A DNA stretch of 64,000 nucleotides from assembly GCA_947499725.1 (NCBI GenBank), contig CANMPK010000001.1, positions 1,116,001 through 1,180,000 on the forward strand. Reading direction: 5' to 3'. A program made the translations under genes and the position numbers. The first letter of the stretch is position 1, and each line of letters starts with the position of its first letter. The notes beneath the pieces were generated by a model. The model made no database searches, was not told the origin of the DNA, and saw nothing but the letters and a program-made list of their open reading frames with translations. This stretch comes from an uncultured Paracoccaceae bacterium. GTDB taxonomy: Bacteria; Pseudomonadota; Alphaproteobacteria; Rhodobacterales; Rhodobacteraceae. Positions 36,302-44,136 of the stretch are shown piece by piece.

Positions 36302-36850
36302 TTAAAGATCACTTCCAGGCGCAGTAGGCGGATTTTCCAGAAGCGCACGCTCTGAAATCCAAGGGTTTAGCGCGACAGCGGCCACCAAATCATCCTGCGC
36401 TTCTGCCGTTCGCCCTAAGGCAAAATAGGTCAAAGCACGCCCCGTCAAAACGCCAACATGCCTTGGTTGCAAGGCTAAAGCACGATCTAGGTCTGGCAAG
36501 GCAGCCTCGAAATTTTGACTCAGATAATTCACAAAAGCGCGTTGATTATACCCCTCTGCATAATCCGGACAGTAGCCAACCAAAGCATCCAAATCCGACT
36601 TGGCCCCAAAGAAATCATAGGACTCCCGCTTACGCATTGCGCGGTTCAGCATCTCTTGCGCCACTTGATCAGGCGCAGCTGTCCAGATTTGCCACAGCTC
36701 TCGCCCCAGAGCCTGCCCCTCTGAAGGGCCTGAAGCTTTCTGAATGTTTTCAAAGAGTTCATCCAAGGCTTGGGTTTGATCCGGCAAAGCCGGACAAGCC
36801 AAAGCCGGCGCACCAATCACAAGACACAAAGCTGCAAAACTGAAACGCAT
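36302..36850 (-). CDS. Secreted tetratricopeptide repeat protein
   Basis: A 182-aa protein with a signal peptide (about 1-19, ending ALA-CPA; the Cys at that point leaves open a lipoprotein). It has at least two TPR-like units: [34 protein letters not shown] and [36 protein letters not shown] proteins mediate protein contacts; the partner is unknown. The start at 36850 is chosen for GGGAGGAGAGGGT directly in front. It is divergent from the rhomboid gene (56-base gap). Confidence 0.85.
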   Translation of the reverse strand: MRFSFAALCLVIGAPALACPALPDQTQALDELFENIQKASGPSEGQALGRELWQIWTAAPDQVAQEMLNRAMRKRESYDFFGAKSDLDALVGYCPDYAEGYNQRAFVNYLSQNFEAALPDLDRALALQPRHVGVLTGRALTYFALGRTAEAQDDLVAAVALNPWISERALLENPPTAPGSDL

Positions 36851-36906
36851 ACCCTCTCCTCCCAAAGCCGCTTGACGCCCGTTAGGATTAGGGCCAGCGT
36901 GGCAAT

Positions 36907-37647
36907 ATGTTTCCTATTCGAGATCATAACCCGTCAGGCCGCACGCCCATAATCACTTACGCGTTGATTGCGATTAACGTCTGTATCTTCCTGTATTCAT
37001 GGCCTCTGGAAAGCCAGCCAGCGCTGCTTTCTGCCTTCTATTCAGACTACGCTTTGTTCCCGACGCGGATCACGCAAGGCTATGATTACCAAGGGCTTTT
37101 CACCTCGATGTTCCTACACGGCGGGATCATGCACCTGCTGGGCAACATGCTGTTTCTCTGGATTTTCGGCGACAACCTTGAAGACGAGCTTGGCCATGTG
37201 GGCTTTACACTGTTTTACGTGGTCGGCGGTATTGGCGCGGGCTTGGCGCAAACCTTGGCAGACCCAAGCAGCGGCATTCCAACCGTTGGCGCCTCTGGCG
37301 CGATTGCGGCGGTGATGGGCGGCTATCTGTTGCTTTACCCGAAAGCACGGGTCGATATCCTGTTGATCTTAATCATTTTCTTCAAAGTCTTCACCGTACC
37401 AGCTTGGCTGATGCTTGGCCTTTGGTTTGGCCTTCAGATGGTGAACAGCCTTGCAGGCGCGGGCGGCGGCGTTGCCTATTGGGCGCACGCAGGCGGGTTT
37501 ATCATCGGCTTTGTGCTGATAATCCCGATCTGGCTGGGCCACGGAGGCCCGCGGTTCTGGCAGCGCACAGATTGGCACCCGCCCCACCCTGAAACGCAGT
37601 ACCGGTTTCAACGCACGAGTATTCCAAAGGTTCAGAGACGCAAATGA
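36907..37647 (+). CDS. Rhomboid family intramembrane serine protease
   Basis: A 246-aa multi-pass membrane protease (about six helices). The catalytic pair is Ser130 in TVGASGAIAAVMGGY and His194 in AHAGGFIIGF. MFLHGGIMHLLGNMLFLWIFGDNLED is the usual rhomboid block with the oxyanion-side His and Asn. It starts MFPIRDHNPSGRTP, as do many rhomboids of this group. Its stop overlaps the next gene by 4 bases. Substrates unknown. Confidence 0.93.
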   Translation: MFPIRDHNPSGRTPIITYALIAINVCIFLYSWPLESQPALLSAFYSDYALFPTRITQGYDYQGLFTSMFLHGGIMHLLGNMLFLWIFGDNLEDELGHVGFTLFYVVGGIGAGLAQTLADPSSGIPTVGASGAIAAVMGGYLLLYPKARVDILLILIIFFKVFTVPAWLMLGLWFGLQMVNSLAGAGGGVAYWAHAGGFIIGFVLIIPIWLGHGGPRFWQRTDWHPPHPETQYRFQRTSIPKVQRRK

Positions 37648-38006
37648 TTTATACTTCGAAATGCCATTGTGGCGCCGTTGAGTTGAAGGTCACCCTCGCA
37701 GAGGGGCTGTCGACGGCTCGCCGTTGCGATTGCTCTTATTGCGCCCGTCGTGGCGCGATTGCTGTAAGTGCCAATTTGGATGGGGTCGAGATCGTAAAAG
37801 GCGCTGAAAACCTAAGCCTGTATCAATGGGGCACGAAAACCGCGAAACACTACTTTTGCAGGACCTGCGGTGTCTATACGCACCATCAAAGACGATCGAA
37901 CCCAAACCAATATGGGATCAACGTTGCATGCCTTGAAGGCATCAATCCTCGTGACCTTGGAGATGTGCCTTGGGTGGATGGGAAAAACCACCCAAGCGAC
38001 AGATAA
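37644..38006 (+). CDS. GFA family (glutathione-dependent formaldehyde-activating enzyme-like) protein
   Basis: A 120-aa zinc-binding protein with the GFA cysteine pattern: KCHCGAVEL, CDCSYCARRGA and FCRTCGVYTHH. Despite the family name, most members do not have a proven formaldehyde role. The ATG lies inside the end of the rhomboid gene (ATGA), so the two are coupled. A GC-rich terminator follows. Confidence 0.92.
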   Translation: MIYTSKCHCGAVELKVTLAEGLSTARRCDCSYCARRGAIAVSANLDGVEIVKGAENLSLYQWGTKTAKHYFCRTCGVYTHHQRRSNPNQYGINVACLEGINPRDLGDVPWVDGKNHPSDR

Positions 38007-38011
38007 GAAAC

Positions 38012-38040
38012 AAAAAAGCGCCCCGCGGGGCGCTTTGTTT
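38012..38040. terminator. Bidirectional intrinsic terminator between GFA gene and suhB
   Basis: AAAGCGCCCC-GC-GGGGCGCTTT, flanked by A and T runs. It serves both converging genes; the T-run runs into the suhB stop codon. Confidence 0.85.
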
Positions 38041-38831
38041 TAGGTGTTGCGAATGACCTTCGCGAACTGATCAAAGATCGGCTCGTTCGAACACAGAACC
38101 GTGCCGCTTTCTAGCACATCATCTTCTGGGTCCATCGCCTGAACAAAACCGCCTGCTTCTTTGACGATGATAATACCAGCCGCCAAATCCCAAGCGTTCA
38201 AACCACGCTCCCAATAGCCTTCGTAACGGCCTGCCGCCACATAGGCCATATCCAGCGCAGCAGAGCCCCAACGGCGCACACCAGCAGTAGCAGGCATCAA
38301 GCGTGCAAGGTCTTGCAACGTGTCTGGCAGCTCTTTACGGCCACCAAATGGAACGCCTGTCGCAAACACGGATTCAATCATGCGATGGCGGGCAGACACA
38401 CGCAGACGGTTGCTGTCGTTCAGCCAGGCGCCCTCGCCTTTTTCGGCATAGAACATCTCGTCTTTCGCAGCATCATAGATCACGCCAGCAACGATATCGC
38501 CTTTGTGTTCCAGCGCGATAGAAATCGCCCAATGCGGCATGCCGTGTAGGAAGTTGGTTGTGCCATCCAGCGGGTCAACGATCCAACGGCGTGTTGGGTC
38601 TTGGCCGTCTTCGCCGCCACCTTCTTCACCCAACCAGCCATAGGTTGGGCGCGCGGTCATCAGCTCTTCTTTGATGATCTCTTCTGCAGCGATATCTGCG
38701 CGGCTGACAAAGTCGCCTGCGCCCTTTGTGGACACTTGCAGATTTTCGACTTCGCGGAAGTCTTTTACCAAGGAACGACCCGCTTTACGGGCGGCCTTCA
38801 TCATTACGTTAAGATTTGCGCTGACCGCCAT
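38040..38831 (-). CDS. suhB: Inositol monophosphatase family protein
   Basis: A 263-aa Mg-dependent phosphatase of the IMPase/SuhB family. Metal-site motifs are GEEGG (about 69-73), the hallmark WIVDPLDGTTNFLHGMPHWAIS and the second motif LNAWDLAAGIIIVKEAGG. It may hydrolyse myo-inositol 1-phosphate or a related sugar phosphate; in E. coli SuhB also binds RNA polymerase antitermination complexes. The symbol is by similarity of form. It is alone between two convergent or spaced genes. Confidence 0.92.
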   Translation of the reverse strand: MAVSANLNVMMKAARKAGRSLVKDFREVENLQVSTKGAGDFVSRADIAAEEIIKEELMTARPTYGWLGEEGGGEDGQDPTRRWIVDPLDGTTNFLHGMPHWAISIALEHKGDIVAGVIYDAAKDEMFYAEKGEGAWLNDSNRLRVSARHRMIESVFATGVPFGGRKELPDTLQDLARLMPATAGVRRWGSAALDMAYVAAGRYEGYWERGLNAWDLAAGIIIVKEAGGFVQAMDPEDDVLESGTVLCSNEPIFDQFAKVIRNT

Positions 38832-38925
38832 GGTTCGGCTCCTTTGACATCAGATCGCGCGTATACGCCCAGACCCCTCTTTTGCCAAGGGGCTAAGGTT
38901 GAAAATTCGCGGCTTTTGGCGCGGT

Positions 38926-39837
38926 TTAAACGCTTTGTAACCGTTTGGCCTCGATCCCTGCGAGTTCGATCAGATCGGTCATATAGGCTTTGTTCAAATC
39001 ATCTTCGCGCGTTGCGGCAAACAAGCCGCGCGTTAGGCCCTTTTTGGTCAACTGGCGCGTCACATAATCCGAGTTGTATTTCACCTCGCGCACCACCCAA
39101 TCCGGCAGAACCGAGACACCGCGGTTAGAAGCAACCAGCAACAAGATCACGGCAGTCAACTCCGCCTGACGCACGCGCTCTGGCTCGACCTTGGCAGGCA
39201 TTAAGAGCTGGCTGAAAATATCCAAACGGCTGCGTTCCACTGGATAGGTGATCAATGTTTGGCCGCGGAAATCTTCGGCATCGATGAAGTCCTTCTGCGC
39301 CAAGGGGTGCTGGCTAGAGGCCACAAAAACTGGCTTGTAGTCAAAGAGATGCGAGAAGGTGACGCCTTTCAAATCCTCTGGATCAGAGGAGACAACAAGA
39401 TCCACCTCTTCCTTCTGCAAAGCAGGCAGCGCGTCAAAGGCCAAACCCGGGCGAATATCCACATCCACGTCTGGCCATTTTTTACGGAACTGCTCTAGCA
39501 CTGGAAACAGCCACTCAAAGCAAGCATGACATTCAATCGCGATATGCAAACGCCCCGCATTGCCATCCCGAAGGCCGCTGAACTCTTCTTCCAGCGCTTG
39601 CACCTCTGGCAAAATGCGCTCTGCCAAACGCAAAAACCGCAAACCGGCAGCGGACAAACGCATGGGTTTTGAACGCCGCACAAAGAGCTCCACTCCGGCC
39701 TGCTCTTCCAAGCCTTTGATTTGATGCGACAAAGCGGACTGCGTTATATTCAACTGATCCGCTGCACGCGCCAATCCACCACATTCGTGAATCGCTTTCA
39801 CGGTGCGCAGGTGTCGGAATTCGATGTGCATCTTCAT
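38926..39837 (-). CDS. metR: LysR-family transcriptional regulator, MetR-like
   Basis: A 303-aa LysR regulator. The winged helix-turn-helix (about 5-65) is FRHLRTVKAIHECGGLARAADQLNITQSALSHQIKGLEEQAG. The effector domain has LHIAIECHACFEWLFPVLEQFR, which matches MetR closely. MetR activates methionine genes with homocysteine as co-inducer. Its divergent position to metF (86-base gap) supports the name. The ATG at 39837 (MKMHIEF) is followed by a second possible start six bases in. Confidence 0.9.
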   Translation of the reverse strand: MKMHIEFRHLRTVKAIHECGGLARAADQLNITQSALSHQIKGLEEQAGVELFVRRSKPMRLSAAGLRFLRLAERILPEVQALEEEFSGLRDGNAGRLHIAIECHACFEWLFPVLEQFRKKWPDVDVDIRPGLAFDALPALQKEEVDLVVSSDPEDLKGVTFSHLFDYKPVFVASSQHPLAQKDFIDAEDFRGQTLITYPVERSRLDIFSQLLMPAKVEPERVRQAELTAVILLLVASNRGVSVLPDWVVREVKYNSDYVTRQLTKKGLTRGLFAATREDDLNKAYMTDLIELAGIEAKRLQSV

Positions 39838-39865
39838 ATGAAACTCATGTTGTTATTGAGTATTA

Positions 39866-39878
39866 TGAACTTTTCTCA
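39866..39878. promoter_or_regulatory. Candidate MetR-binding site between metR and metF
   Basis: TGAA-CTTTT-CTCA differs by one base from the E. coli MetR consensus TGAA-N5-TTCA and lies 46 bases upstream of metF. Position between metR and its likely target supports it; a single match of this length is weak. Confidence 0.35.
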
Positions 39879-39923
39879 CATCCAGCTTTATGTCACAAGA
39901 GCGCAACTCGAAACTGGACCGAA

Positions 39924-40793
39924 ATGATGACGAACCCTACGATCTCGCTAGAATTCTTCCCACCTAAAAACCTTGAAGGTGCCTTCCGCCTTTGGGACAC
40001 GGTGCAAGTGCTGGCCCCGCTTAAGCCACGCTTTGTCTCTGTCACCTATGGTGCCGGCGGCACAACGCGCGAATTGACCCGCGATGCCGTTGCTGCGCTG
40101 CATAAAATCACCGGTATGAACGTGGCCGCGCACCTGACCTGCGTGGATGCCACCAAAGCCGAAACAATGGATATCGCTGAAAGCTTCTTTGAAGCGGGCG
40201 TTTCTGAAATCGTTGCGCTGCGTGGCGACCCACCAAAAGGCAGCGACAGCTTTGTGCCGCATGCCGAAGGTTTTGCAAGCAGTGTCGAGCTGATCGAAGC
40301 TTTGGCGGAAAAAGACAAGTTTCAAATCCGCGTTGGCGCCTACCCTGAAAAGCATCCAGAGGCTGCGGATCAACAGGCTGATATCAACTGGCTGAAAGCC
40401 AAAGTAGATGCGGGCGCGCACGAAGCGCTGACCCAGTTCTTCTTTGAACCAGAAGCGTTCCTACGGTTCCGCGATAACTGCGTCAAAGCAGGTATCAATG
40501 CGCCAATCACGCCTGGCATTTTGCCGATCGAAAACTGGAAAGGCGCGCGCAACTTTGCCAAACGTTGTGGCACGCAAATTCCGGCATGGCTGGATGAGGC
40601 CTTTGAAAAAGCAGGCGCAGAAGGTCGCCAAGATGCTTTGGCTGTAGAGCTCAGCACGAAGCTTTGCCAAGACCTGATGAAAGAAGGTGTAAACGATCTG
40701 CACTTCTACACGCTCAACCGCCCAGAACTGACGCGAGATGTATGTGCTGCGCTTGGTATTACGGCTGAAACACAGATCAGCAATGCGGCGTAA
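39924..40793 (+). CDS. metF: Methylenetetrahydrofolate reductase
   Basis: A 289-aa flavoprotein that reduces 5,10-methylene-THF to 5-methyl-THF for methionine synthesis. Characteristic motifs: ISLEFFPPKNLEGA at the N-terminus, VSVTYGAGGTTRE, HLTCVDATK, ALRGDPP and TQFFFEPEAFLRF. It starts with two ATG codons in a row (39924 or 39927). It is divergent from metR and ends with a terminator. Confidence 0.97.
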   Translation: MMTNPTISLEFFPPKNLEGAFRLWDTVQVLAPLKPRFVSVTYGAGGTTRELTRDAVAALHKITGMNVAAHLTCVDATKAETMDIAESFFEAGVSEIVALRGDPPKGSDSFVPHAEGFASSVELIEALAEKDKFQIRVGAYPEKHPEAADQQADINWLKAKVDAGAHEALTQFFFEPEAFLRFRDNCVKAGINAPITPGILPIENWKGARNFAKRCGTQIPAWLDEAFEKAGAEGRQDALAVELSTKLCQDLMKEGVNDLHFYTLNRPELTRDVCAALGITAETQISNAA

Positions 40794-40812
40794 GCCTGCA
40801 TAAACCTTAAAA

Positions 40813-40846
40813 GAAAGCCCCGAAGCTATGCTTTGGGGCTTTTTTG
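40813..40846. terminator. Intrinsic terminator after metF
   Basis: AAAGCCCCGAAG / CTTTGGGGCTTT (one G-U pair, 5-base loop) and TTTTTTG. The left A/T pattern lets it also face the convergent DUF2235 gene. Confidence 0.8.
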
Positions 40847-40848
40847 TT

Positions 40849-41910
40849 TCAAGCGCGCTTCTGGAAAAACTTAAATCGCGCTGGTGCTTTGTTTTCGACG
40901 CTGTCGTGAATATATTCTGATGGATCCTCGCCAATGCGACGTTTCGCACGTAGCAAAAAGATCTTTGCCCATCCGCGCCAATGCCCAACCGATGGTGCCG
41001 CGGCATCCTGTGGGAATCGCGACCGCCAATCACTCGGCAGAGGCATCCCGCAGTCTTCCGCCTTCTCCATCATCCACACCAATGGGATATTCGACAAGGG
41101 GCGCGCTGGTTCATAACCATCAAGGTGGCCACCGACATCGGTATGTGTGCCCTTAAACCAAGCCTGTTCAACATGGCCTGTCCAACCATTATCGCTGTCC
41201 CATAAGACGGGGGTATAAGCCAAACGGGTTTCATCCATCGCCAAGGCTTGGAAGCCATTTTTCACGGATTTACCCAGCGTATGATTGTGAAACTTGTGGT
41301 TTTCTTCGGACCAACGCCACAAAACCGGCAATCGCACTCCCAGTGCTTTAACCGTATCCCAAACTCCAATCATTTCGATTTCCACGTTGTCATGGCAGAA
41401 CGCTTGCCCGAAATCCTGCGCCGCGGCGCTGCCTGGGGCGATTTGGTAGTGGCGATAGGCCATCTGCACATTGCGTTCCGTGGCTTGGTTGGCTTGCAAC
41501 AAACCAATTCGATCAATCACACCTGCAAGCGAGCGCACGGCATAGGCCCCGCGCGAGTATCCCAACAGGAAAATCTTGTCACCCGGACGATAGCGTGAGG
41601 CCAAAAACCCATAGGCGCGGCGGATCTGGCGGTTGATCCCACGCCCCATCATCACGTCCGGAGCGTTCTTCCAATGGGTGAGCTGCACACCAGCTTCGTA
41701 GTACAAAGACACAGCTGGCGAAATCTCATCAATCAGGCGATAGGCCCGCCCCGCATTGGTTTCCATGCCCTGCGCAAGCGAAGACATGGTGCCATCCATG
41801 ATAACCACATGAATCTGAGGCTCGCGTCGGCGACGCAAAGCAGGTTCCGGCTCCGACATTTTGCGACGGAACAAGGTCTGCAACATCAATGATAAGCGGG
41901 ACCACTTCAT
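40849..41910 (-). CDS. DUF2235 domain hydrolase (Tle1-like phospholipase fold)
   Basis: A 353-aa alpha/beta hydrolase-like protein of the DUF2235 family, which includes type VI secretion phospholipase effectors of the Tle1 group. The nucleophile elbow is LLGYSRGAYAVRSLAG; an early IHVVIMDGT and a late WFKGTHTDVGGH supply other conserved positions. I chose the ATG at 41910 (MKWSRLS), after GAGGCAAAG; the frame is open further upstream into the small-RNA array, where the translated sequence is an artefact. No type VI gene is in the window, so a non-secreted role is equally likely. Confidence 0.85.
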   Translation of the reverse strand: MKWSRLSLMLQTLFRRKMSEPEPALRRRREPQIHVVIMDGTMSSLAQGMETNAGRAYRLIDEISPAVSLYYEAGVQLTHWKNAPDVMMGRGINRQIRRAYGFLASRYRPGDKIFLLGYSRGAYAVRSLAGVIDRIGLLQANQATERNVQMAYRHYQIAPGSAAAQDFGQAFCHDNVEIEMIGVWDTVKALGVRLPVLWRWSEENHKFHNHTLGKSVKNGFQALAMDETRLAYTPVLWDSDNGWTGHVEQAWFKGTHTDVGGHLDGYEPARPLSNIPLVWMMEKAEDCGMPLPSDWRSRFPQDAAAPSVGHWRGWAKIFLLRAKRRIGEDPSEYIHDSVENKAPARFKFFQKRA

Positions 41911-42088
41911 CTTTGCCTCATGTTTGCGGGCACTATTGCCCATTCTTCTTTTAACCCAGATCCGAACGCGTATCAGCCAACGAATATGCAACTTGGCGTT
42001 AGGAATTGTTTCAAGTCTTGGGAAGGTTCTAAAGCAAAACTGCGGCAGTTCCATGCCGTAAATCTGCAGTTTGATGGGCTTTAGACAT

Positions 42089-42166
42089 AAAAAAACGGTG
42101 GCGCCAGGGAGGAGGAAGGGCGCCACCGTTCTTTTCAGCATCCGGCCAGGGAGGAGGAGAGGCCTT
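42089..42166 (-). ncRNA. CcsR-type (cuckoo) small RNA 3, ending in a terminator
   Basis: Two hairpins each display CCUCCUCCC in the loop. The first (42144-42164) has a short GGCC stem. The second (42095-42129) has a perfect 11-bp stem, ACGGTGGCGCC with its complement, and is followed on the minus strand by a T-run, so it also ends the transcript. Third and last unit behind the DUF1127 gene. Confidence 0.8.
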
Positions 42167-42199
42167 CTGCATATCTGGATCATTCGATCCGTTGTTCAG

Positions 42200-42277
42200 G
42201 GCCGGCGATGCAGGGAGGAGGAGAGCATCGCCGGTCTTGCATCAGACGCCCCAAGGGAGGAGGAGGTAGCGCCTGAA
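42200..42277 (-). ncRNA. CcsR-type (cuckoo) small RNA 2
   Basis: Two hairpins with CCUCCUCCC loops: 42243-42275 (7-bp stem CAGGCGC/GCGTCTG with one G-U pair) and 42202-42234 (perfect 10-bp stem CCGGCGATGC with its complement). Loop sequences match the other units, while the stems are unrelated, which points to selection on the loops. Confidence 0.8.
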
Positions 42278-42299
42278 ATGTCTGGGCGTTTAGCCCGAA

Positions 42300-42376
42300 T
42301 AACTGCGGTGACATCAGGGAGGAGGAAGATGTCACCGCTATTCTCGAAAGACCAGGGAGGAGGAGAGGTCTTCCGA
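42300..42376 (-). ncRNA. CcsR-type (cuckoo) small RNA 1
   Basis: Nearest to the DUF1127 gene, starting within about 10 bases of its stop. Two hairpins with CCUCCUCCC loops: 42345-42375 (AAGACC/GGTCTT core, extended past a mismatch) and 42305-42338 (perfect 11-bp stem GCGGTGACATC with its complement). Known homologues in Rhodobacter sphaeroides are processed from a DUF1127 co-transcript and are stress-induced. Confidence 0.8.
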
Positions 42377-42383
42377 AACTGAA

Positions 42384-42584
42384 TTACTTGCCGTACACCG
42401 TTTCGATGGCGAGGCCTTTGATACCAGAGCGGGACAGGCCCAGATCAGCCAACTCACGGTTGGTCAGATCGCTCAGCTCAGATACTGTTTTGCGAAACTC
42501 TTTATACAGAGCGTATTTCGCTTTCAGGTCCGCAAAGAAGGAAACCTTTGGTGCGGAAACTGTGTACTGTGCTGCGTATGCCAT
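42384..42584 (-). CDS. DUF1127 small protein (CcaF1-like)
   Basis: A 66-aa protein with a C-terminal DUF1127 domain: FRKTVSELSDLTNRELADLGLSRSGI (about 29-54), an arginine-containing helix typical of the family. In Rhodobacter sphaeroides the equivalent gene (ccaF1, RSP_6037) lies directly before the CcsR RNAs, is co-transcribed with them from RpoH-type promoters and encodes an RNA-binding protein. Here too the CcsR hairpins start about 10 bases past the stop. A CCTATATC near 42615-42622 could be part of an RpoH-like -10 region; I see no convincing -35 box. Confidence 0.92.
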   Translation of the reverse strand: MAYAAQYTVSAPKVSFFADLKAKYALYKEFRKTVSELSDLTNRELADLGLSRSGIKGLAIETVYGK

Positions 42585-42806
42585 TTGTCTTCACTCTCGT
42601 CTTGTTGTGATAAAGATATAGGGAATTGCTGCATCCGCACAATCGCCACCTTTGCAATGCCGCTATGCAGAAAATGAATAGCAAAGACTGACCCAAAAAT
42701 TAACTTATTATCAACAACTTAGCCTTTTACGTTATCAAAATTGCCTAAATTTTGTTGCTTCTGGCGCTTTCTATGTCTTAGTGGCGCAACGTATTTGGAG
42801 GGCAAA

Positions 42807-43868
42807 ATGGCTGTTTCGGAACAACAAATTAAGGACGCGTTGGCGACTCTGGACTTGCCAGGTGGCGGCGATCTGATCAGTCGCGACATGATCCGCGCAT
42901 TAACGGTTGATGGGGATTCTGTGCGCTTTGTGATCGAAGCCCCCTCCCCTGAAGTGGCACGACAGATGGAAGGGTTGCGCCAAGTTACCGAGCAAATTGT
43001 TGCACAAATTCCGGGTGTCGCCAAAGTAACGGCTGCCCTAACAGCGCATGAACAGAAAGCGCCGCCGTCTTTGAAGATTGGCGGCCATCCAAAACCGCAA
43101 AATGGTCCGATGGAAATTGCAGGCGTGAAACGCATCATCGCAATTGGCTCTGGTAAAGGCGGTGTTGGGAAATCTACGGTTTCGAGCAACCTTGCTGTGG
43201 CGCTGGCGAAACAGGGTCGTAAGGTGGGTTTGCTGGACGCTGATATATATGGCCCGTCTCAGCCGCGCATGATGGGCATTCAAAAGCGCCCTGCGTCGCC
43301 GGATGGGAAAACCATTATTCCTCTTGAATCTCATGGTGTTACGCTGATGTCGATTGGCTTTATGCTGGACCCTGACAAGGCGGTGGTGTGGCGCGGGCCG
43401 ATGTTGATGGGCGCGTTGCAGCAGATGCTGGGACAGGTGCAATGGGGCGAGTTGGATGTGCTTCTGGTCGATCTGCCACCAGGCACGGGTGATGTGCAGC
43501 TGACACTTTGTCAGAAGGCAAACATCACCGGAGCGATCCTTGTGTCTACCCCGCAGGATGTGGCTTTGATCGATGCACGTAAGGCGATTGATATGTTTAA
43601 GTCCTTGAAAACGCCTGTACTTGGCATGATCGAGAACATGTCTTTCCACAAATGCAGCAATTGCGGCCATGAAGAGCATATCTTTGGCCATGGCGGCGTG
43701 GCAGACGAGGCCAAGAAGCTGGGCGTGCCGCTTTTGGGCGCTTTGCCAATTGATCTGGAGACCCGTTTGGCCGGCGATTCTGGAACGCCGATTGCTGCAG
43801 GTGACAGTGATATGGCCAAGGCCTATGCGCAGATGGCCAAGGGGTTGATCGACGGCGGAATCGCATAG
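42807..43868 (+). CDS. mrp: Mrp/ApbC family iron-sulfur cluster carrier ATPase
   Basis: A 353-aa P-loop ATPase that carries Fe-S clusters to apoproteins. The N-terminal domain (about 5-85) is MIP18/DUF59-like. The deviant Walker A is GSGKGGVGKSTVSSNLA, followed by GLLDADIYGPSQPRMMG and the switch DLPPGTGDVQL. The C-terminal cluster-binding CSNCG is the family's CxxC. I chose the ATG at 42807 with GGAGGGCAAA before it. It stands alone; dispersed repeat copy C follows its stop by 13 bases. Confidence 0.95.
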   Translation: MAVSEQQIKDALATLDLPGGGDLISRDMIRALTVDGDSVRFVIEAPSPEVARQMEGLRQVTEQIVAQIPGVAKVTAALTAHEQKAPPSLKIGGHPKPQNGPMEIAGVKRIIAIGSGKGGVGKSTVSSNLAVALAKQGRKVGLLDADIYGPSQPRMMGIQKRPASPDGKTIIPLESHGVTLMSIGFMLDPDKAVVWRGPMLMGALQQMLGQVQWGELDVLLVDLPPGTGDVQLTLCQKANITGAILVSTPQDVALIDARKAIDMFKSLKTPVLGMIENMSFHKCSNCGHEEHIFGHGGVADEAKKLGVPLLGALPIDLETRLAGDSGTPIAAGDSDMAKAYAQMAKGLIDGGIA

Positions 43869-43881
43869 GTCATCTTTTGTT

Positions 43882-43925
43882 AAGGTGGCAATTCGCCCCT
43901 TTCGACCTTTGAAATGTACAATTCA
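43882..43925 (-). repeat. Dispersed intergenic repeat, copy C
   Basis: On the minus strand: TTGTACATTTC, 7 bases, GAAAGGGGCGAATTG, CCACCTT. It begins as the near-palindrome TGAATTGTACATTTCA. Same layout as copies A (8639-8684) and B (34238-34282). It lies between mrp and its terminator. Confidence 0.75.
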
Positions 43926-43935
43926 AGAATCTGCC

Positions 43936-43964
43936 AAAAGCCGCCCAAAACGGGCGGCTTTTCT
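43936..43964 (+). terminator. Intrinsic terminator after mrp
   Basis: AAAAGCCGCCC / GGGCGGCTTTT, 5-base loop, T-rich tail. It is 68 bases beyond the mrp stop, with repeat copy C between. Confidence 0.8.
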
Positions 43965-44136
43965 TGACAGAACCTTCACCAAAATCGCATAAACAGCCGA
44001 TCCATTTTGCAAAAAAGTCACCGCTTTTTAGGGAATCACCACATCGCAGGAACGTGACTGGTGAAGACCTTCTGGGGACTTATATTGTTAACAATTGCTT
44101 TCCATAGCGATTCAGATGAACGCAAGGACGAATACT

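Noticed and set aside
41911-42183. N-terminal extension of the DUF2235 frame
   Set aside because: The extension runs into the CcsR hairpins, and its translation is not conserved-looking; the ATG at 41910 has a ribosome site.
42200-42376. CRISPR-like array from regularly spaced GGGAGGAGG motifs
   Set aside because: Repeats are only about 10-13 bases, lie in hairpin loops with complementary flanks, and have alternating spacing; no cas genes are near. The CcsR explanation fits better.
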